From Melampsora larici-populina 98AG31 (taxonomy: Eukaryota > Basidiomycota > Pucciniomycetes > Pucciniales > Melampsoraceae): DNA of 64,000 nucleotides. The stretch spans positions 160,133 to 224,132 of the forward strand of contig NW_006768774.1 in assembly GCF_000204055.1 (NCBI RefSeq). Direction: 5' to 3'. Under the pieces are notes generated by a model. That model ran no database searches and was not told where the DNA came from. It saw only the letters and a list, made by a program, of their open reading frames with translations. Shown in pieces: positions 55,954-64,000 of this stretch. The translations under genes and the position numbers were made by a program. Every line of letters starts with the position of its first letter. Position 1 is the stretch's first letter.

Positions 55954-58900
55954 TCAGTTTTCGTTGGGCTCTGTCAGAGCAAGGGCATGAATGTTTCGTA
56001 TGATCCCTTCATCCATTACATCATTCCATTCTTCTTCCTCATCAAAATCAGATAGATCATCATTTACATGTTGTTGTGGTATAGGGAAGACTGGGAGCTC
56101 AACACAAGGAACTTCCCTATTCTCAATGTTCAACCTTTCAAAGAGATGCAGAAAGTCCCCGCCCTTTGTGGATCCACGCCCATCCGCTCGTAGTTCCTTG
56201 ATACTGTTCACTTGGGACTTCCAAAGTTGCAGCAAGGAAAAATCACCCAACTGGGCCGGGGTTCTTGTCAAGACCTCAGTAACCTTCAAATCCCACTTGA
56301 TGTGCAAGGTGTTGAGCTTGATAAACTCGTTGTGTAGTAATCCTTTGATTACCACCAACTTGCCACGGAGCGATAAAGATTTGACAACCTCGTCCTGTAA
56401 GTAAGTTGTAATCAAATCGGGTGGGAGGTTGTCGCCGCTGTCTTTAAGAGCGGCCAGAATCGTCCAAATACGTGAATGTTGATGTGTAGCCCAGCGCATG
56501 GCTCTTCTTACCTCCCAACCAACTCGCCGAAGTTCTTCCTGACCACGCTCCACTCTGGCGACAGCACGCATTCCCATCTGGGTGGCACGGTCCACTGCCC
56601 AGGGTTCATTGGAGTGGGTGAAGATACCGCTGTTCCAGAAAGGATCATCGGCCTCTAACGCAATCAACTCGTTGTATTCAATAGGAGGCGAAGCAGGGTG
56701 GTGGGGATACTGTCTCTGGAAGTCGGTAGCGAGCTCATTGTAAGTATTCAAAGCTTTCTTCATGGTCCGGGTTCTTCTTTGAATTGCTGTCAAGATCCGC
56801 TCTTTCTCGTGTGTACCTATGGATATTATAAAAAATTACATTTAGAAAAGCACTTTATAAAGTACTTTATGTGCAAAATAACAAAGAGAACGGGACTTAC
56901 CGAGCCTAGAACCCCCACCCACCCTGTTTTCTGGATCAAGAGGTCGTTGTTCACATCTCAAAGCCAAAAATCGACTTCGGACATCCGTTTTGGCGTACCA
57001 CACCTTCAAGAGTAAATCTTGACCAAGCGCTGTTGTGGAGGGTGGGTTTTCAGGATGCCAATTAATCACATTCTTTAGAAAATAGAATCCACTTACTGGA
57101 GAGATTTGGAATGGACTCAGGGAGTCCAACCTTTCTACGCTGTTCAGTAATTTGCTGAGCAATATTCTGAAACTCTGCCAGGCGGTCGATTGCAAAGTTT
57201 GCATTACCAGAATCTCGATTCCTATGATACAATCAACATCAGTAGGTTATAAGAGTTGGTCATATTTGACACTCCCACAAAACTCACCAAGTTTGATAGG
57301 CGGCTTCCTCAAGGACGAGCAGCCGGCCTAGCTCGAGTTTTTGACGAATTTTGATGTCTTTGGCGTTTTCTTTGTTGGCAGCTCTTTCTGATTTCCATTG
57401 ATCCGAGAAGAATTCAGGTGTGTAACATGAGCCTTCTTGATAAGGATTCTTCTCACGACACAATCCTCTTAAAGTCATTTGAGCTTCTGTAATTGTGGAT
57501 AGTGTATGTTGTAATCGTCTTAATAACCAGTCTCCGGTGTGCATTCGGTGGCGACTTGCCATGTATTCGCATCGTAAGTCAATCAATTCGAGTCGGTGTA
57601 AACGGGTTGAGGTGCGTAAGCGTGCGATTAGGGGAGATAGATCCGACCAGTTTCGCTCGGATCCTTCACCATCTGTAAGGCCCCAATCTTCGAGAAACCG
57701 TGGGTTATACTCTAGTTGACAACTCCACGAATGCACAAATGCATGAAATACCGAAGTGGCTAGCTTGATTTGGTGTTGATGCTCGGGTAGATGCTTGTGC
57801 TACAGATCAGGATAGTCAGAATCAAATTGTTTTACTAAAGACAAATATAAATGTTTCTGACTTACTAATTTTATGTGCTTGTTGAGATGGCATCCAATGT
57901 CATAGAGGATTCCAAACTTACTATTTGGGAAGGCGTCCAAGATAATCTTCATCAAGGTCAATGGATAGTACATTCTAAATGTAATCGTTGATGTCAGGAC
58001 AGTGAAATCAAATTTCAATCAATAGTTAGTGATTCGACTAACTTTTCTCCAGATTTATGTATATTTGCCATCAGTAGAGGGACGTCGTGGCGGCAGGCTG
58101 CTAAGAAAAGACCTGTATCGTCGCATTGGTCCCATGTTGATGAGTTACGGGCGTCGTTGGCAGTCTTGTGAGAATCTGAACAAGGATCCTACAGGCGTAT
58201 GGGTCAATTCGTGGGTCAATCAAGGCAGAAGAGCACATAAGAAATGAGAAATTACATACATCATCAACTGGTCTGATCCCACTGTTGACTGCGTTGACTA
58301 CGGCTGCATTATGCGGATCTATTTGAGACGGTCGGACGAAAAGATCCGGATATTGGTCCTCTTTGGGTTCATCTTTACTGGCAAGGGCGTTATGTCGATG
58401 CTGGAAGTTGCCATCCATGCAGAAGATAACGTCAGGCTCGTCACGAGACTTCTTGATTTCGTTTTTGGCCGGTCCAAAACATCGACCACACCGATCAGCC
58501 CAATGATCGGTTTTGGTGAATTCCAGAGATCGGTGCAACAGTCGTCTGGTTAGAACTGTAATGCGGTTATATACATGTGTGGCAGTTGAGAAAGGCTGAG
58601 TTAGGTTACGCCGATTGCCTCGATGTCCTCGGGCCAGAAGGGGTACGTTTGACCGGGGATCAAGAAAATTAAGTATGCCTTCAATAAATCCTGATGCGAC
58701 ACATACTGTTGTTTGGTGTAAAAAGTAGTACAGTTGTAATAATCGGATAGAAAAGGCAGTGTGGGGTTTCCGTGGGGTTGATGGGAGGTAACCTTGGTAA
58801 ACTAGCTGGATTGCTTCAGGGAAGCACCTACAAAATCGTATGGACTTTGAACTCGATCTCCCTGTTGAGACAACTCCTATCAATATCAATTTGACTGTAT

Positions 58901-59458
58901 TGAATGCGAGAAAGACTTCTCACCTAGTATATCTATGATATCGAGTGATCTATGATAGATACAAGCATCCTCACATTGGCAATCAAGGCTACTGTCGTCC
59001 AAGTAAGAATCTTTGGTTGTCCAGTTAAGCGTATGGACTTGTGATTCAAGGTACGCTGCAGTGATTTCGTTCTCGATGTCTGACCATTCTTGGCGGATTC
59101 TTTCGCGGCGTTTAGCGTACCGCTGTGCTCGATGATGCTCGACAAATTGTTGAATCACACCATTTGGATCCAAGTTGACGGTTTCACCTTCGGGTACCGG
59201 CGCATCTTCATCTCCAAAAACCATGATTTCCTCATCGTAGAGGTCGTCGTCATCGGGCTCAAGGTCTGGGTTGGCGTTGGCGTCGTTTTCAGGTTCTTGA
59301 ACAGGTGAGAAAGCTCCTTGGAGTATCTTTCTTGCTTCTTCAACATCTTTCCGTAGCCTGGTTTCGTGCGCAGGATCCTCCTTTGGAACTCCCTTCCGCT
59401 TGCGCTCTTCTGTGACGTTAGACGTATCGGAACATAAAGCTTTGCGACGGCGTGGCAT
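55954..59458 (-). CDS. KDZ transposase with CxC1-type cysteine cluster
   Basis: The likely start MPRRRKALCSDTSNVTEERK is at 59458; an in-frame ATG at 59728 lies in the terminal repeat. Stop at 55954. Seven or so exons on the minus strand. Order: basic head; acidic stretch (DLEPDDDDLYDEEI); HRAQRYAKRRERIRQEW; LDCQCEDACIYHRS (CxC1) and FCRCFPEAIQLVYQGYLPST; VIFCMDGNFQHRHNALASK; then, after an intron, DPCSDSHKTANDARN, WDQCDDTGLFLAACRHDVPL and ANIHKSGE (first catalytic Asp region); GILYDIGCHLNKHIKL (second); NPRFLEDWGLTDGEGSERNW (Glu region); a helical C-terminus to LALTEPNEN. These are the K-D-Z hallmarks of the family. No stop inside the exons. It would mobilise the 50247-60051 element. Confidence 0.88.
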
Positions 59459-59692
59459 GAGTGTTGTATGATTATTTTGATGAGTAGTTGATTTGATGAA
59501 AAAGATGATAGGAATGAATATGTTGGATTCAATGAGAGAGACGAGATTGATCATTCGAATGAACTGAATCGAGGTGTTTCGAAGGATATGATGACTAGGT
59601 GATGATATCGAGAGGTGGGATATGACTTGTGTAAAGTGAGCAAGTGAAATATCCGTGGTGGTGTGTAAATGTTGTATCGTGTAAGCAACCCC

Positions 59693-60051
59693 GCTGAGAC
59701 TTGGTAAACAGTACCGGGTCGAGGCCATTTGGAAGCTTCAAACAGAGTCTCGAGATAATAGTGAGAACATGTGTATGTAAGTGGTGTGTTGTGTAAGTGG
59801 AAGCGAGGGGAAATGAGATGAAGGAAAAACTATCTATGATCAGGTTACATGTCTTCGATAGATACTGTTATCATAGGTAGAATAGAGTCGACAGGGGTGA
59901 AAGTTGGCCCGGTTTCAAGAAAACCCAGTTGACCCGGTTGCTTTTTGGCAGTAACCTTGTGTATCGAGTTGACATTTTTTGACAGATCACAGCCAAAAAG
60001 TCAACTGGGTCAACCGGGTTTTTACAAACCGGGTCTACTTTGAGAACCCCT
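59693..60051 (-). repeat. KDZ right terminal inverted repeat with extra internal hairpin
   Basis: Inverted copy of the left end. Between the shared CAAAGT near the tip and the shared ACCCCTGTCGAC it has about 150 bases not present on the left. These fold back on themselves (CCCGGTTTCAAGAAAACCC near 59910 pairs with AAAACCCGGTTGACCC on the opposite strand near 60010). Confidence 0.8.
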
Positions 60052-60075
60052 AATGCAAAAAAAAAAAAAAAAAAA

Positions 60076-60087
60076 CACGGTGCACAC
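60076..60087. repeat. LINE target duplication, right copy
   Basis: CACGGTGCACAC directly after the 19-A tail, identical to 44349-44360. Confidence 0.93.
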
Positions 60088-60220
60088 TCAGACCCGAGTG
60101 ACTCGGTCTTCCTCCCAGTGATTTCTGGACACCTATCCAGAACCATCGGAGGCCGAGGAAATTTACCCCCTGGTGTAACTCATCTGACAAGCTCCGACAT
60201 CGAGGTCATCTCGTGTTCTC

Positions 60221-60660
60221 GACGTTCCATAATTACTTATTATGTACTTAATTGCCAATCTTCACCGCCACAAACAAATACATGTAGATTTCCTATGCCA
60301 AGTTTCTTGAGCTGTCTTTGCAAAATCAAAAGTTGGAGGAGTCTCCGGCTGTCTCCGGCCATGACATAAAGCATCAAGTGTCCCAGCCATTCGGATGGGT
60401 CACACTCATCCGGGATCCCTCACCGCCACAAACAGATAGCTTTCGCATCATGGCAAGTTTCTCAAGCTGTCTTTGTGAAAGCAAAAGCACGGGAGCTGTC
60501 ACAAGCAGGTAAAGGCCGACGTTCCATAATTGCCAATGCTCACCGCCACAAACAAATAGAGTTCCCGTGGCAAGTTTCTTGAGCTGTCCTTGCGAAAGCA
60601 AAAGTTGGAGGAGCGCGTGTATAAAGCAACTGAGCAGTTGGAATGGGTCACACTCATCCC
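60221..60660 (+). repeat. Diverged tandem duplication upstream of the secreted-protein gene
   Basis: Blocks recur in order: GACGTTCCATAATT (60221, about 60519), CACCGCCACAAACA (about 60270, 60422, 60541), GGCAAGTTTCTTGAGCTGTC or close (about 60298, 60451, 60570), GCAAAAG, and TGGGTCACACTCATCC (60397, 60643). Three partial units of roughly 150 bp. The last unit ends about 100 bp before the start codon at 60764, so the array overlaps the probable promoter. Confidence 0.75.
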
Positions 60661-60763
60661 GCTCCTCGTTTACGTTTTCTCGTACTTGATAAATCAATCA
60701 ATAATACTTTGACTCGTTGATTCTTTTTTATTTTACTTCAACTCAATCGAACCACTCTTTATC

Positions 60764-62088
60764 ATGCATATCTCTGTCGCTTTTCTTTTGGCTACGTTTG
60801 CCGGTGAATATTTACTTTCGTGATCACAGCTCTTAAAGTCTTCCGTGCTCATGTTTCCTTTCGTCACGTTTTTTCACTCCAGCTACCGGACGTGCTGCCC
60901 CGAGCTTGGCACAGTAAGCAATCGTTTCCCATCGTTCCATCGCCTTGCATGTGCTGATAGTCAGCTTGACTTTTTCCAAAGTTTGGATGCTCGTACGATG
61001 ATTGCTACTCCAGGACAACATATAGGTAAGTGCCAACTCCATCCTTTGTCAATATATTACAGTAGCCCTCCGCTATCAAGTCCCAAACTTCACGTCTCTA
61101 ATCCCACTGTTGCTTCCTTCAGATACCAGCGGTTGGGGTCAAAAGAACCCTAACGTGCATACCACCACCGGACAGGATTTGCTCAACAACAGTCCCACCA
61201 GCATTGACGATGGTCTCGGGCCGGTGATTCCGGATCAACCCAATCCACCAGTTGTTTCGACTGGCTCTGGTATATCTCGACGTCCCGATGGAACTATCAT
61301 CGGTAGCCCCACCGGATTTCCGGATCAACCCAATCCACCAGTTGTTTCGACTGGTTCTGGTATATCTCGACGTCCCGATGGAACTATCATTGGTAGCCCC
61401 ACCGGGTTTCCGGATCGACCTATATTCCTTCCCAACAACGTTGTTCCGACGGGGTTTTCAGATTTTGGAACCTTTTATAATACCTTTCGATACTCCCAAC
61501 AGAGCTTCTTGAATGTTGTTTCGCAATGGCAGACTCCAGGTTTTTCAATTAACTTGGTCAGGTCACAATTCAGTTTGTGGATCAACCAATTGTTTCAAAC
61601 CGTCTCACTGTTCCAAGGAGGCTGCGGTATCTGTGATCCACGATACGCTGGACAGGTTTGCAATTTATCATTGGCTCCATTGTAATTCAACTCCTGTCAA
61701 TGCATGTTTGATGCTCACCCACGTTCCTTCATTTGCAGTTCCAAGCACTGGCCACCAACCTGCTACGCGACATCCAATACGCCTTACAAATCATCCGATT
61801 CCAGTATGGCAGTCTTTGGGGCCAGTTTTCGAGTAAGCCGATTAGATGATTGTTCAATGCATGTCTCGTTAGCCTCCACTCATCATTTCTCTCGTAGATG
61901 AATTCCAACTTCTGCGCAACATCATCCGAGTGATCTTCGGCCTCGCTGGAACCTTCGGTATCAACCTCAACTCCTGGTTCAATACTATCAACTTGAATGC
62001 CGGTTTATTCCAGTCCATTAATATCCAAATTCCCAGATTTATCAGTGCTTCTCCCAGGGTGTTACTCAATGTTAATCAACAATTCTAG
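60764..62088 (+). CDS. Secreted protein with internal 30-residue repeats, six exons; function unknown
   Basis: Exons 60764-60803, 60883-60913, 60961-61025, 61123-61655, 61739-61832 and 61898-62088; all junctions are GT-AG and in phase, giving about 317 residues. The N-terminus MHISVAFLLATFAATGRA is a clear signal peptide with a cleavage-like AxA site. After a short linker the Pro/Gly/Ser-rich region contains two near-identical 30-residue units (PDQPNPPVVSTGSGISRRPD start) encoded by 90-bp tandem copies at 61230-61319 and 61320-61409 and a third fragment. Then comes an aromatic amphipathic part (FGTFYNTFRYSQQSFLNVVS, LWINQLFQTVSLFQGGCGIC) and a C-terminus of similar helices (LLRNIIRVIFGLAGTFGINL). 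Only two close cysteines (CGIC). No known domain. It is the clearest non-transposon gene in the window. Secretion is well supported; an effector role is only a possibility. Confidence 0.85.
61230..61409 (+). repeat. 90-bp coding tandem repeat (two full units plus a fragment)
   Basis: Units 61230-61319 and 61320-61409 differ at only three visible bases, all silent (GGCTCT/GGTTCT, ATCATC/ATCATT, GGA/GGG). A third copy starts at 61410 and decays after about 10 bases. Unit length is a multiple of three, so copy changes keep the frame. Confidence 0.92.
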
Positions 62089-63895
62089 AGAGTCGTGAAA
62101 TAGGCACTCTCTTTTTTCCTTGCGACCTTTTAATGTTATCTTGTCGCGTGATCTTTGAACGGCTTCGTGTTTTCCTGATTCATTTCCTCTTTCATTCGTT
62201 CACGCTCTAATATGGCATTATTCTATCTTAATGAGTAATGCATTATACCTGCTACCAACTATCTACCTTTGCGATCAGTGACGAATTTGAGAGTCCCGTC
62301 TTTTCCAAACCCAGAGCCGCATTACCTCGCTGTAGCGGCATCCAGCCTCTTACCCTCAGTACTTCAGATCCCAGGTGGTGTTTGCGTGCTCTGCATGAGA
62401 CCTGTACCTTCCATGTCGTCACACAGCAGGTTTACTTCTCCGCCCTCACATAGCTCTCTCCACCGCAAGCGTTCGAGACGTGGAAGTCCAACCGAGAAGC
62501 TTGCAAAGCCCTAACATGAACGTTGCCCTGTTCAGCAACTCTGATTTTTCCTGTCCAGATCTTTTATCGATCTCAGTCCTCCTCTGTTGATACACAAGCC
62601 TAGAAGCATATTTTCTAAGCTTTCTTCGGCTACCAGCTCAGAGACTGAGTGTAAATTAAATGCCAGGTACTTATTTATGCGATTTTGTATCATCTTATTT
62701 AAGGAAGCTCTCAATGCCTGCAATCCTTCCATCTTGTTCCCGCGTTTTTCGCGTGAACCCTCCCGTTTCCCAAGTGGGCTTGAAACAAATATGTAGCAAT
62801 TATCTCACTTTTTCACGCATATTTTGTCCACTTAAATCGTAATCTTTGTCTACATAGGAACCTTCTGTTTGATAGACAAACCTTTGTTCAATGCGAACAT
62901 GTGCTTCTCGTCAGCTTAACAACTTCTTCATCCAGCTTTGCGATACATCCATCGTCATCGAAGTACTCGTGTTGAAAAGAGGCAAGTACTGGATCACATT
63001 TTGAGAAAGACCTTATGCCAAAAAACATGTTGGATCCTGCACACTTGCCTTGACCGTGGTGACAGCCCTTCCATAAAAGCGAGACTTCGATCTTTTCAAG
63101 TAAGTCTTCCAAACTGCCGTAGGAAACGTGCTTTGATTATGCGAGGTCAGTCATCACTTCATATCTCTGTCTGACCAGGCCTGACCCATCTCATAAGAGA
63201 GATGTGATCTGCATTGAGGTGTTCACAACTTCAATGAATCTCTCACAGTCGAAATGGCCTTTGACCCAACTCATGGGTCTTTATACATACTTGATCAAGC
63301 TCTACACACTCCTCCATTGAAATCTCCTCGTTTCTGTTGGGCTTAAAATGTTAGTCAATAGGAGTGTACATTGTCATTTGACCGTTAATGCCTCCGATGA
63401 TACGGGTGTAGCAAGTGATAATCTTGATCCAGTCATCCAGTTGCTACATAGTTATATCAATCAAACACTATCCTTACAGATTCTCTCTGTGGAATCTTTC
63501 AGTCACCCAAGCGAGAACAATCTCTAATGATCGTGAATCGACCAAGTCCCTTCGAAAGTCCGCTCAGTTGAGCTTAGGAACTGGGGGCCTTCCACAGATA
63601 ATTATTTCTACAAAGAGTGGTATGGTCCTCTGATATGTCTGAAGCTACAATATATGACTATTTTGACGATTGAGCATTGAGAATGGAGGAAAGTGGAGTG
63701 AAGTGGGATCAGGTGGGATAGGGTGGGATCCCTTGAACACCCCGCATACATACAGCCTAAGTTTTCTTTACACGTACACACAGCAGGTCTGGTCAACCAC
63801 ACCCAACACAACACCAAATCAGTCTGTTTGCCATCATCAACTTCACCGATCAAGTTCTCAATCAAAGACAACAACAATAGTCAGTCAAATCAAAC
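62089..63895. other. Intergenic region, no supported gene
   Basis: Open frames exist (for example 62269-62514, ending in a basic Ser/Arg-rich stretch) but show no splice logic or family resemblance that I can defend. The interval 63690-63890 is purine/pyrimidine-mixed with CAACACAACACC-like sequence, plausibly the leader of the gene that starts at 63896. Confidence 0.4.
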
Positions 63896-64000
63896 ATGTC
63901 ACCTCAACCAGAAGAGGACTTGAACCCTCCCATCTCACCGACTACAGAAAGAAAACAAGTTCGTAGAAGGAAGAAACTTCATCCAAGGGATCGAGCCGAT
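63896..64000 (+). CDS. 5' end of an unidentified gene (partial)
   Basis: ATG at 63896 follows an A/C-rich leader (ATCAAAC just before the ATG, a good fungal start context). The frame MSPQPEEDLNPPISPTTERK continues, highly basic (RRRKKLHPRDR), to the window edge: 35 codons with no stop. The product begins hydrophilic with no signal peptide; the basic cluster could be a nuclear signal. Too little is visible to name it. Confidence 0.4.
   Translation, partial: MSPQPEEDLNPPISPTTERKQVRRRKKLHPRDRAD

Larger units (their letters stand above)
50247..60051. mobile_element. KDZ transposon (9.8 kb) with long inverted ends and two accessory genes
   Basis: Inverted ends start AGGGGTTCTCAAAGT (50247 and, inverted, 60051) and continue to about 50475 and down to about 59693, some 230 bp of shared sequence. 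The right end carries about 150 extra bases (59900-60036) that themselves fold back. AAT lies on both sides (50244-50246 and 60052-60054) and removal rebuilds the LINE 3' UTR exactly as seen in the other LINE copy. It holds an HMG-like gene (+), a CCHC gene (+) and the transposase (-), so genes read inward from both ends. A repetitive non-coding zone (about 54000-55950) fills the middle. No stops were seen in its genes, which fits a young insertion. Confidence 0.9.
44361..60075 (+). mobile_element. Full-length Tad1-like LINE (about 5.9 kb), KDZ element inserted in its 3' UTR
   Basis: Bounded by the 12-bp duplication CACGGTGCACAC and ending in 19 A residues (60057-60075). About 100 bp of 5' UTR, then ORF1 (44460-46178), ORF2 (46172-50068) and a 3' UTR that ends ...AAGCAATGC plus poly(A), with a KDZ element sitting between AAT and GC. 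The minus-strand fragment at 14486-15431 preserves the uninterrupted 3' end of the family and confirms where the KDZ landed. RNase H in ORF2 and a gag-like ORF1 with zinc knuckles place it in the I/Tad1 group of fungal LINEs. Confidence 0.93.
37237..60120 (+). mobile_element. CACTA/Plavaka-type transposon (about 7.2 kb), expanded by a LINE and a KDZ element
   Basis: The left end starts CACTGGGAGGAAGACC at 37237; the right end is its inverted copy finishing at 60120. The 3-bp repeat ATT flanks both (37234-37236 and 60121-60123). The terminal inverted repeats are about 610 bp: 37237-37849 on the left, and 43790-44360 continued at 60088-60120 on the right, the right one being split by the LINE. 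Pairing is near-perfect by eye. Between the repeats are two plus-strand genes, a tnp2-like transposase (37901-41250) and a second protein (41698-43369). Confidence 0.92.

Noticed and set aside
62269..62514. A small gene after the secreted-protein gene
   Set aside because: The open frame is short, shows no splice structure, and a second frame over the same bases is equally open.

Overview
The window looks like nuclear DNA of a rust fungus (Pucciniales, Basidiomycota). Genes are cut by many short GT-AG introns. The transposon set is typical of basidiomycetes: KDZ transposases with cysteine clusters, a CACTA/Plavaka-type transposase, a Tad1-like LINE with RNase H, a DIRS-type tyrosine-recombinase retroelement, hATs and a Tc1-like DDE element. 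The species cannot be named from the sequence. There is one assembly gap (13583-13802). No rRNA, tRNA or CRISPR array was seen.

Layout. 1-307: last part of a minus-strand gene running off the left edge. 308-2690: mostly gene-free, AT-rich. 2700-4757: decayed KDZ transposase of the CxC5/CxC6 type. 5537-9506: two minus-strand genes of unknown function, one cysteine-rich. 9859-14158: a small TA-flanked MITE split by a 4.1 kb hAT (9866-13960). 14486-15431: 5'-truncated LINE. From 15517 to 60120 there is almost nothing but two large nested transposon stacks placed end to end. 60121-64000: ordinary sequence with a short minisatellite, a six-exon secreted-protein gene (60764-62088) and the start of a gene leaving the right edge (63896-64000).

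Stack 1 (15517-37109) is a DNA transposon with 27-bp terminal inverted repeats and an 8-bp target duplication. Its P-like transposase gene is split by a DIRS retroelement (about 19.2-32.46 kb), and a Tc1-like element (33991-37051, TA target) sits near its right end. The DIRS was itself hit three times: a solo-LTR-like insert (22267-23892), a CACTA-type foldback element (24862-25677) and a second hAT (26267-30851). Each of these three interrupts the DIRS reading frame so that removing the insert plus one target repeat restores the frame.

Stack 2 (37237-60120) is a CACTA/Plavaka element with about 610-bp terminal repeats, 3-bp ATT target duplication and two genes. A full-length LINE (44361-60075) is inserted in its right terminal repeat with a 12-bp target duplication. 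A 9.8-kb KDZ element (50247-60051) is inserted in the LINE 3' UTR, a few bases before the poly(A). The KDZ carries a CxC1-type transposase plus two accessory genes, one HMG-box-like and one with a CCHC zinc knuckle.

Seven in-frame stops in otherwise readable transposon genes are all TGA preceded by T. That is what TCGA to TTGA transitions would give, and fits a CpG/TCG-directed mutation process like the RIP-like pattern reported for Pucciniomycotina. The youngest, innermost elements (Tc1-like, KDZ) show no such stops and may be recently active.
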